In this document: piece after piece, positions 14,668 through 21,872 of the stretch
Layout of the letters: every line of letters starts with the position of its first letter
Numbering within the stretch: the first letter of the stretch is position 1
From: OLB6 sp964525565
GTDB lineage: Bacteria > Bacteroidota > Ignavibacteria > Kapaibacteriales > Kapaibacteriaceae
Reading direction: 5' to 3'
Length of the DNA stretch: 25,227 bases
Assembly: GCA_964525565.1 (NCBI GenBank)
Contig: CAZGHI010000036.1
Span: forward strand, 1 to 25,227
The notes under the pieces: model-generated
Told to the model about the DNA's origin: nothing
Databases searched by the model: none
What the model saw: the letters and a program-made list of their open reading frames with translations, nothing else
Made by a program: the position numbers and the translations under genes

Positions 14668-15068
14668 CTATCTACAATATACAAGTTCTCGCGGACGTGC
14701 ATGCGTTGCCGTTCAATTTCTGTGCTGTCAGTGTACCCGGCAAGATGCAATGTTCCATGGACGGCAAGCCGGCACAATTCATTTGTGACAGAAACACCAT
14801 AGTCCTTTGCCTGTTGCTTCGCGGTATCCAGCGAGATGTAAATCTCGCCGAGAATGGGCCTTTCGGGTTCAATGGCGAAAGTAATCACATCGGTAGCGGA
14901 CGACGTTCCAAACCATGTTTTATGGAGCTTCCGCATTGCTTTGTCGTTAATCAGAATAATGTTCACCTGGCCGATGAGTTTTTCTTTCTTCATGGCTAGC
15001 TCCACGCTTCGGATAATGGCATCCTTGCCGCGGTAGGTACCGTTCGATGCATTCGTAATGGTAACCAT
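14664..15068 (-). CDS. ybeY: Endoribonuclease YbeY (16S rRNA maturation)
   Basis: A 134-residue metal-dependent RNase needed for 16S rRNA 3'-end processing and 70S quality control. The signature HGTLHLAGYTD gives His104 and His108. The third ligand of the HxxxHxxxxxH motif is Asp114 here. I recall the same His-to-Asp change (GYKDKT) in Bacteroidota YbeY proteins, so it is probably a lineage trait rather than loss of function. Further family segments are DVITFAIE and LGEIYISLDTAKQQA with the conserved Arg/Asp surroundings. I see no Shine-Dalgarno site before the ATG. First gene of ybeY-smg-tRNA-Arg. Confidence 0.93.
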   Translation of the reverse strand: MVTITNASNGTYRGKDAIIRSVELAMKKEKLIGQVNIILINDKAMRKLHKTWFGTSSATDVITFAIEPERPILGEIYISLDTAKQQAKDYGVSVTNELCRLAVHGTLHLAGYTDSTEIERQRMHVRENLYIVDR

Positions 15069-15090
15069 GAAGGGGGCTATGGGTTGGCGC

Positions 15091-15522
15091 TTACGGTAAA
15101 GTTTCGAGTAACGACTCTGCCAAACTTAGTTGCATGGCCGCCATGAGATAGGTTGGATCTAACGTCGTGAAGTCGGCCGTTAAGAGTGATGCGCGCACAT
15201 TACCAAACTGAGAGCAGGTACCGGATGCGCCAACAACGAGGCTGTCGAAACGATCGGCATGTTTAGCGATAAACATAACTTCGTCGGGCTCAATGCAGAG
15301 AAAGGCCGTTACATTATGCAACTCAACGTACCCCTGGTGGGTTTGTACGCTCACAACACAAGCCGTAGCCCCTTCGTTGTCGGTAGCGTTCGAAACAGAG
15401 AGCACCAAACCATACCCGCGTTGTTCGCTGCGAAGCGTCCACACCCACGTGGCTTCGGAAGGGGTTGTGCTGGCCCCTAATTGTGCTTCGATTGCAGAAA
15501 TGTCGTTTTGCGAAATCACCAT
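15091..15522 (-). CDS. Hypothetical protein
   Basis: I choose ATG 15522 (143 residues). A start at 15555 would add 11 residues but leave only 7 bp to the divergent gene's ATG. The protein appears soluble and mixed alpha/beta, with strands around ATWVWTLRSEQRGYGLVLSVS and a C-terminal helical end (YLMAAMQLSLAESLLETLP). It has no signal peptide, metal motif or known domain I can name. It lies 22 bp upstream of ybeY on the same strand and may be the first gene of that operon. Confidence 0.65.
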   Translation of the reverse strand: MVISQNDISAIEAQLGASTTPSEATWVWTLRSEQRGYGLVLSVSNATDNEGATACVVSVQTHQGYVELHNVTAFLCIEPDEVMFIAKHADRFDSLVVGASGTCSQFGNVRASLLTADFTTLDPTYLMAAMQLSLAESLLETLP

Positions 15523-15562
15523 GGCGCAAAATACGCACTGCATCTGTCCGTACATTGCATCT

Positions 15563-16834
15563 ATGTTTTTTCACCGAATAACTTTTTGTCTGATTGTTGC
15601 CCTGCTTTTCACAACGGGAGCTGCCACTTCGCAAAAAATGCTGATTCCGATGGACCTGTCACAGAACAACCATCTGAAGGCCTATGGCATTACTTTTCTT
15701 GCACTTACCAAGGAAGTTCCTGTTGACTGGTTGTTAAACTATCGTGGGGGTTCGTTCTTACTGGATGCTGTTGCCGAACTGGAAACGGAATGTAGAGTAC
15801 GGGGAGTAACCTTTGAGACCATCAGTGGTTCCGAAGCTGCTCAGATATACGCGCAGGTGCAGGCAGAAGGCAGTAACACCGAGGTGGTGCGCTTGGAGAA
15901 AGCACCGCGCATTGCCGTGTATGCGCCACCAGGGTTTAGGCCGTGGGACGACGCAGTAACCCTTGCCATGGAGTATGCCGAGGTAAAGTACACGAAGCTT
16001 TGGGACGAAGAAGTGATAGCCGATAAGCTTGGAGAATACGACTGGCTACACTTGCACCACGAAGACTTCACCGGCCAGTACGGAAAATTTTATGCCAGTG
16101 CTGCCGGCCAAACGTGGTACATTCAGCAGGTGGCACTTCTTGAAGGAACGGCCCGCAAGCTTGGCTTTGCAAAGGTTAGCCAGCTTAAGCTTGCCGTTGT
16201 TCAAAAAATTCGTGAGTTCGTTGCGTCGGGAGGCTTCATGTTTGCTATGTGCAGTGCCACAGATACATACGACATAGCCCTGGCCGCCGAAGGCATTGAC
16301 ATTTGTGAAGCCGTGTTTGATGGCGACCCGGCAGATCAGCAGGCCAACACCAAGCTCGATTTTTCGAAAACCTTTGCCTTTGAGAATTTCTCGCTCGTGA
16401 TGAATCCGTTTGAATACGAGTTCAGCAACATAGACGTGGACGTGAATCAGGTGCTTGCAACTGAACGAACGGATTACTTTACCTTATTTGATTTCTCGGC
16501 TAAGTACGACCCTGTGCCCACGATGCTCACACAAAATCATGTAAACGTTATCCGGGGTTTCCTGGGTCAAACCACGGCCTTCAGAAAGGAATACATTAAG
16601 AAGAGCGTTACCATTCTTGCCGAGCGCGAGGGCACGAACCAGGTTCGGTACATCCATGGAAATGTTGGAAGGGGAACGTTTACATGGTATGGCGGACACG
16701 ACCCGGAAGACTATCGGCATGCAGTTGGCGATCCGCCAACAGATCTGGCCCTTCACCCCAATAGTCCGGGATACCGACTAATACTGAATAATATTCTTTT
16801 CCCGGCCGCAAAAAAAAAGAAGCAGAAGACGTAG
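15563..16834 (+). CDS. Secreted GATase-like protein of the family often mislabelled 'asparagine synthetase B'
   Basis: A 423-residue protein with a signal peptide (hydrophobic residues 6-21, cleavage probably near Ala20-Ala21 or Ser23). The start LIPMDLSQNNHLKAYGITF followed by WLLNYRGGSFLLD is the hallmark of a Bacteroidota family that databases often call asparagine synthetase B, although no AsnB glutaminase or ATP-pyrophosphatase domain is present. The middle resembles a class I glutamine-amidotransferase/ThuA-like fold: RIAVYAPPGFRPWDD (116-130), LHLHHEDFTGQYG (163-175) and a nucleophile-elbow-like GGFMFAMCSATD with Cys230. VGRGTFTWYGGHDPEDY is conserved-looking near the C-terminus. The real function is unknown and probably extracytoplasmic. 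The tail ends in a Lys-rich KKKKQKT. I use the ATG at 15563; earlier in-frame codons lack signal-peptide character. Confidence 0.78.
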   Translation: MFFHRITFCLIVALLFTTGAATSQKMLIPMDLSQNNHLKAYGITFLALTKEVPVDWLLNYRGGSFLLDAVAELETECRVRGVTFETISGSEAAQIYAQVQAEGSNTEVVRLEKAPRIAVYAPPGFRPWDDAVTLAMEYAEVKYTKLWDEEVIADKLGEYDWLHLHHEDFTGQYGKFYASAAGQTWYIQQVALLEGTARKLGFAKVSQLKLAVVQKIREFVASGGFMFAMCSATDTYDIALAAEGIDICEAVFDGDPADQQANTKLDFSKTFAFENFSLVMNPFEYEFSNIDVDVNQVLATERTDYFTLFDFSAKYDPVPTMLTQNHVNVIRGFLGQTTAFRKEYIKKSVTILAEREGTNQVRYIHGNVGRGTFTWYGGHDPEDYRHAVGDPPTDLALHPNSPGYRLILNNILFPAAKKKKQKT

Positions 16835-17128
16835 AAGACGGCGTTGCGGGCTATTAGACCTTTTTCTTTCTAACTCTCTACTTTTGTTCGTGCTTTCTTA
16901 AGAGTAACTGTGTCGGACGCAACCCAGCCAATAGTGGCATACGGTCGAAACACAACACTGCTGAATGTCCACTTTCCGCGTAATGGCGCCTTACACCATA
17001 ACGTTCAACCATTATTGTATGTCCCTGGTTTGATTACCCTATACAGCTTGTCACCAATAGCGCGGGCACGTTCAATGACCGAAAATTAATTGGTCTGCAT
17101 TCGCCCCCTTCCCAATTTTGCACTCTTG
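16835..17128. other. Intergenic region, nothing firm
   Basis: About 290 bp between two plus-strand genes. It starts with a pyrimidine-rich stretch (T5 and T4 runs at about 16860-16885) that might take part in termination of the upstream gene, but I see no stable hairpin before it. An in-frame TTG at 17090 could extend the next gene upstream. Confidence 0.35.
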
Positions 17129-18874
17129 ATGCGATACCTCTATATAGCATGTGTTGGTATTGTGGGTATCGCCCTGCGCTCTTTGAAAATCAGTAACGTC
17201 GTATTGCAACAAACATGTTTGGGAGTATCGGTACTCGTTGCAGTTGTTTTTGGCGTTGCCTGCTCTCCACAAAACAACAGCGGCAGTAACGATAACAGTT
17301 TTCGGTATAATGAGCCTGACGGAATTGCAGGTTTAGATCCTGCTACAGCAAGTTACCAGTCGGCGATATGGGCAACAGGGCATCTGTATAATGGATTGGT
17401 TGAACTGGATTCCATGCTTCGGGTAACCCCGTGTATTGCACGAGAGTGGAGTGTAGATTCTACCGGTAAACACTACACTTTTCATCTGCGTACCGACGTG
17501 ATGTTTCACGATGATTCCTGCTTCCGAGTTGCCGGTTACGCTTCCGGAACGCGCAGGGTGGTAGCATCAGATGTTGTGTACAGTATTAAAAGAGTGTTTA
17601 ATGGCACTGCAAAAAGCACCGGTGCATGGGTTTATCGGGACAGAGTGAGGTATGTAGAAGCGCTGAACGATAGTACAGTGCATATTGAACTGTTCCGGCC
17701 TTTTGCGCCATTCCTCTCGCTTCTAACAATGCCATACGGGTATATAGTACCGCATGAAGCAATTGAGCTGTATGGCGATGACTTTGACTACCATCCGGTA
17801 GGCACGGGGCCATTCAGATTCAATGAGTGGAAACCAGACATTCATCTTCAGTTGGTTCGGAACCCACACTATTTCAAATTCGATGCTCAGGGCAACAGGT
17901 TGCNNNNNNNNNNNNNNNNNNNNNNGGATACCGTGCAGATCAGTTTCATCCGCGACACGAAAAGCGAATTTCTTGAGTTTCTCCACGGAAACTTCGATGT
18001 TGTTACTTCGGTTGATGCCAGCTTAGCACCGAGTGTGTACGATGGCGCCGGCACGCTAAAACCAGCGTTTCAGCATTTGCAACTATGGCGAGCTCCCGCC
18101 TTGTCGGTTGAGTACTATGGGATGCTTCTCGATTCCACAAAACCAGCCGGCAACAGTAGTCCGCTATCACGAAATCGCCTACTTCGGCAAGCACTGAATT
18201 ATGCAATAGATCGCCACCGTATCGTAACATACGTTCTTCATGGCAGAGGAATTCCGTGCAAACATGGTTTCCTTCCACCAGGATTACCGGGCTATTCAGA
18301 TCGGGTAGGGGGCTATGTTTTCGACCAAGACCGAGCACGAGCCTTGTTGGCAGAGGCAGGTTTTCCTAACGGACGTGGTTTGCCTACACTGCTGCTGCAA
18401 CTCGGGAACAATCCGCGAACAGCAAGCGTCGCCGAAGCCATACAAGAGCAATGGAAGGATATTGGCGTGCATGTAGAGCTTCGTCAGGTGGATTTCCCTC
18501 AGCACCTTTCGCAGGTGCGGTCCGGTGCACTGCCCATGTGGAGAACATCGTGGATTGGCGATTATCCTGATCCGGAAAATTTTCTGGCGTTGTTTATCTC
18601 GGCTAACAAAGCACCGGCTGGACCGAATACAACTCACTTGAGCAGTCCAACCCTCGACTGTCTCTACGATGCAGCATTAAATCCTGCTTTATCGTTGGAC
18701 GAACGAAAAGTGATCTACGAGGTTATGCAGCAGGAGGTTGTTGATCAGGCACCCTGGATTTTTCTGTATCATGACGTTATTCTCAGACTTACGCACCGCA
18801 ACATACGTGGCTTTCGCGTTGATGGCACCGGACGCATGACGCTGGAGCACGTATATAAGCAGTTCTCATCGTAA
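17129..18874 (+). CDS. ABC-transporter substrate-binding lipoprotein, peptide/nickel family (SBP_bac_5; contains assembly gap)
   Basis: A 581-residue member of the DppA/OppA type (594 if started at TTG 17090). The N-terminus has two hydrophobic stretches. The second (around CLGVSVLVAVVFGVAC) ends in a lipobox-like GVAC, so a shorter start near 17183 is also possible. The mature part follows the family: FRYNEPDGIAGLDPATASYQSA at its start, HLYNGLVELDSM, VMFHDDSCF with a SDVVYSIKRVFN segment, HPVGTGPFRFNEWKPD, then LRQALNYAIDRHRIV, FLPPGLPGY and GDYPDPENFLALF, all standard class C landmarks. It binds peptides or similar solutes outside the cytoplasmic membrane. No permease or ATPase genes are adjacent. 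Twenty-two N (17904-17925) sit inside the gene; frames agree. Confidence 0.92.
   Translation: MRYLYIACVGIVGIALRSLKISNVVLQQTCLGVSVLVAVVFGVACSPQNNSGSNDNSFRYNEPDGIAGLDPATASYQSAIWATGHLYNGLVELDSMLRVTPCIAREWSVDSTGKHYTFHLRTDVMFHDDSCFRVAGYASGTRRVVASDVVYSIKRVFNGTAKSTGAWVYRDRVRYVEALNDSTVHIELFRPFAPFLSLLTMPYGYIVPHEAIELYGDDFDYHPVGTGPFRFNEWKPDIHLQLVRNPHYFKFDAQGNRLXXXXXXXXDTVQISFIRDTKSEFLEFLHGNFDVVTSVDASLAPSVYDGAGTLKPAFQHLQLWRAPALSVEYYGMLLDSTKPAGNSSPLSRNRLLRQALNYAIDRHRIVTYVLHGRGIPCKHGFLPPGLPGYSDRVGGYVFDQDRARALLAEAGFPNGRGLPTLLLQLGNNPRTASVAEAIQEQWKDIGVHVELRQVDFPQHLSQVRSGALPMWRTSWIGDYPDPENFLALFISANKAPAGPNTTHLSSPTLDCLYDAALNPALSLDERKVIYEVMQQEVVDQAPWIFLYHDVILRLTHRNIRGFRVDGTGRMTLEHVYKQFSS
17904..17925. other. Assembly gap (22 N) in the substrate-binding protein gene
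   Basis: Unresolved bases. The reading frame continues across the gap. Confidence 0.95.
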
Positions 18875-18875
18875 C

Positions 18876-18918
18876 GTGACTGTCTCCGTTAGTCACACCT
18901 TTCCGTACCATTTTTTTT
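18876..18918 (+). terminator. Possible weak terminator
   Basis: A 6-bp hairpin (GTGACT / AGTCAC, 18876-18896, 9-nt loop) follows the stop codon by 1 nt, and a T8 run lies at 18911-18918. The 14-nt gap between stem and T run makes it atypical. Confidence 0.3.
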
Positions 18919-18934
18919 CACCATTCTTCACCGA

Positions 18935-19840
18935 ATGCCTATGCTACAATCAAAAATTTTAACATTCATCAGTTCAGTTCTGCTCGCACTGTTTGCGATC
19001 GCTATTCTCGGCCCCACAGATGTTATGGGCACTGTGAGCTCGAAAACACCGACCGCATCCACCGTAAAGAAGGGTGGAAGCAAAACAAAGCGAGTTGCAG
19101 CTAAGAAGCGACGTATCCGACGCACGAAACGTACAGCCTGCAACACATCCAAAGGGAAACAACAGGCTATTGATCTGGTTCGTACACAGAGCATGGAGCT
19201 GTGTAAGCTCACCGGTTTAGAGTATGTGAACAGCGCGGAAGCACTGGCCGAAGCAAAGGTTCGTTTGCAGCAAGATGGCGAAACGTTAACCGATGATGAA
19301 GCAGATCAGGTGCTCGAGATGCAGGAGTTGGAAGCAGAAGACGACGTAACTGTTGATTTAGAGCAGTTTAAAACGCTTTGGCTGAGCTATGTGGACGCGG
19401 GAGCAGAAGACGTCACGGAAGCTGGTGTGACGAAGCAGCGAATTGTTGACGTGATAATGGAATGGCTCGGTACTCGATATCACTACGGAGGAACAACGTC
19501 CGGAGGAATTGACTGCTCCGCCTTTGTGCGCCAAGTCTATGCAAATACGGCCGGCATTGAACTTCCGCGCACTGCAGCAGAACAGAGCACGATCGGGGTT
19601 ACGATTCGAGACCGGACCAAACTTCAGTTTGGCGACCTCGTCTTTTTCAACACGCGACGTAGGGTTCGTGTTAGCCACGTTGGCATTTATCTCGGCGACA
19701 ACCTCTTTGCACACAGCTCGAGTAGGTTTGGCGTTACCATTAGTTCGCTGGAAAGTACCTACTATAACAAACGATTTCTGGCCGGCAAGCGGATAGATCA
19801 GAAGGCCATTGCTCAGCTTTCGCCAACAGCAGGACTGTAA
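18935..19840 (+). CDS. NlpC/P60-family cell-wall peptidase
   Basis: A 301-residue exported protein. An N-terminal hydrophobic signal or anchor (about 8-26) is followed by a strongly basic stretch (residues 45-67, with runs such as KKRRIRRTKR) that may hold it at the envelope. A predicted helical acidic middle follows (100-160), then a C-terminal NlpC/P60 domain (about 168-292). The catalytic set is visible: Cys194 in GGIDCSAFVRQVY, His248 in VSHVGIYLG and His260 in LFAHSSSRFGV. Such domains cut gamma-D-Glu-diamino-acid bonds in peptidoglycan stem peptides. FGDLVFF and the TAAEQ/ELPRT segments are typical. An ATG two codons later (18941) is an equally good start. Confidence 0.92.
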   Translation: MPMLQSKILTFISSVLLALFAIAILGPTDVMGTVSSKTPTASTVKKGGSKTKRVAAKKRRIRRTKRTACNTSKGKQQAIDLVRTQSMELCKLTGLEYVNSAEALAEAKVRLQQDGETLTDDEADQVLEMQELEAEDDVTVDLEQFKTLWLSYVDAGAEDVTEAGVTKQRIVDVIMEWLGTRYHYGGTTSGGIDCSAFVRQVYANTAGIELPRTAAEQSTIGVTIRDRTKLQFGDLVFFNTRRRVRVSHVGIYLGDNLFAHSSSRFGVTISSLESTYYNKRFLAGKRIDQKAIAQLSPTAGL

Positions 19841-19864
19841 GGCCGGAATTATGTGTGCTGCATG

Positions 19865-21782
19865 CTATATGGTGATGGTAAGCCCTCCAATAATCCATCG
19901 TCCCGGCATCTGAGCACCAAGAATGTCTGAGTACTGAACGTCGAAAACGTTATTTGCTTGCACGAACGCTGCAAGATTTCTGAGCGCTTGGTACCGGAGC
20001 ACAAGATTGGTTGTTGTGTATTCAGGTGTGAGTGTTGCGTTAATGCTTTGTGCCGACTCTGCATTACGAACCTTGTATAGTACTTGAGCACCTAGAGTGA
20101 AGCCATCTATACGTACCTGCAGTCGTGCTGATCCTAGCTGACGTGCTACCATGGTTAGGTATTTAGTAGCAACGCCCGAATCTGTTGCAACATCTAAATA
20201 CATGTACCCAAGGGCATAGTCCACCGATACAGACGGAGATACGTTAACAACACCATCTGCCTGGACTTCCACACCCTGAGTTGTCACAGATGCTACATTC
20301 TGAGGGAAGAAGTAAGTAGTGTCTGGAACCAACGTACTGTTATTCGGGATGTGATTGCTGTTTGTAAAAACAAAATCAATCAGATCGGATCCGTAGCGTG
20401 TGAAGTAGGTTGTATGGATGTTCAGCCACTGAGCAGAAAAAAAGTCGATACCGGCATCCCACGTCCACGACCTCTCGGCACGCAAATCAGGGTTGCCATA
20501 GTTTCTGCCGGGAGTAAGAGGGGCCGGAATGTTGTGGCTTACAAAGCGCTCAGTAAAATCAGCGCCGCGAACGCCACGTCCGAAGGAAGCCCGAAGAACA
20601 ACCGGAGACAGTGAATAGGCAAGGTTGAGCTGAGGCGTTATTTCCCAACCATAGTTCTCATCGTAATCAAGGCGAAGGCTGGCGTGGGTGGTAAGATTAT
20701 TGCGATCATACTGAGCCATTAGATAGGCGCCGGCGTGACCGGTTTCGTGATTTCCACGATCAGTGCTCACGATGGTCCGGTAGTCGAACTGCACGCCCCC
20801 CCCTAGGTCAAGGTTGGACGACATGCGATANNNNNNNNNNNNNNNNNNGAATGTTTATCAACTGTGTTGTATGGCGATTCGTACTGGCAAAGGTTGGATT
20901 GAAGATGAAGACATCGGTGAGTCGCTTGTACGAAGCATCGAATCGGGCCGAGAGTCTGTTGTCTGCATATTGCACCATGGCTTGCGTCCAAACACTCATT
21001 ACTGTTTCTCTGCTTTGGTCTGCAGTACTCTGTGTGTAGAATAGCCGGGCGTCGAACTCACGCGAATCTGCGCCGAGTCTGAATGCGCCTGTCCAACCAT
21101 CACCAAGCTGAGTGCGGACGGAGGCCGATGATGATTGAAGTGTAAAGTCGGCAGGAGGCAGACCAATGCGCGGGAATCCTGTGCTGGTGTGCGATTGAAC
21201 GCCTCCACTCAGCAACATGTTGTTTGAGGTGAAACGTAGTCCTGCACTACCCGAGACTAAGGCATGTGCACCTGCCGCCAGATCTGCATGCACATGTAGC
21301 GTGTCGGCATCGGCATCCACGTCTGCAGGGTTGAAGGTATGCGTAATGATGTGCACAACACCGCCGACAGCATCAACTCCATACAGAGCTGCAGCAGGTC
21401 CACGCAGCACTTCAATATGGTGGATCTCGGCAAGACTGATAGGAATGTATCCGTTGAAGTGTCCCGTAAGCGGGTCGTTCATACGCATCCCATCAATAAG
21501 AACAAGCACCTGATTGAATGTGCTGCCACGCATCGTTAGATCTGCCTGAGCTCCGAAGGGACCACGTGCTTGGACTTCCATACTCGGGATATACCGAAGC
21601 AGTTCATCAATGGATGCAACCGGCATTGCCCGAATCTGATCCTGCGAAAGAATATCAACACTTCGACCGGTTTTATACGCTGCCATGGGAAATCGTGATG
21701 CCGTTACGGTAACAGGTTTGGTAACCACGGAGTCCATCAGAATGATTGACGCAAGAAAACAGAAAAGCATAAACGAATACAC
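19865..21782 (-). CDS. TonB-dependent outer-membrane receptor (contains assembly gap)
   Basis: An outer-membrane active-transport receptor of about 640 residues. The N-terminus has a signal-like stretch (MYSFMLFCFLASIIL), then a TonB-box-like PVTVTAS and a plug domain (about 35-150) with RSVDILSQDQIRAMP, LRYIPSMEVQ, MRGSTFNQVLVLIDGMRMNDP and VEVLRGPAAALYGVDAVGGVVHI. The rest is a beta-barrel with alternating strand pattern that ends with the aromatic-containing strand GRWIIGGLTITI. Eighteen N (20831-20848) split the gene and the frames on either side differ, so the gap length is inexact; I treat the gene as intact. The plug resembles vitamin B12/siderophore-type receptors, but no riboswitch or partner gene points to a ligand. 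It diverges from the large secreted propeller protein with 90 bp between starts. Confidence 0.9.
20796..20803. repeat. C8 homopolymer (G8 on the coding strand) in the TonB receptor gene
   Basis: Encodes Gly-Gly-Gly in the barrel region (LGGGVQFD), about 30 bp from the N gap. Confidence 0.85.
20831..20848. other. Assembly gap (18 N) in the TonB-dependent receptor gene
   Basis: Unresolved bases. Coding frames on the two sides differ, so the N count is not exact. Confidence 0.95.
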
Positions 21783-21872
21783 TGTAGTGGAGAACTTCTC
21801 ATGAATGCCTTACACATTCAACGAATAGCAAAGATCTGGTAATCTCAGTTACATAACGTCGTAATTTGAGGA

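Noticed and set aside
15293..15562. 90-residue extension of the secreted GATase-like protein
   Set aside because: It is antisense to the unknown minus-strand gene and lacks protein-like order. The signal peptide begins at the ATG at 15563.
20351..20614. ORFs opposite the TonB receptor and opposite ACMSD, ftsZ and the propeller gene
   Set aside because: They are shadows of strong coding frames and share no features with known proteins.
21783..21872. Possible cobalamin riboswitch before the TonB receptor
   Set aside because: The 90-bp space is too short and shows no B12-box-like conserved segment, so no ligand can be inferred.
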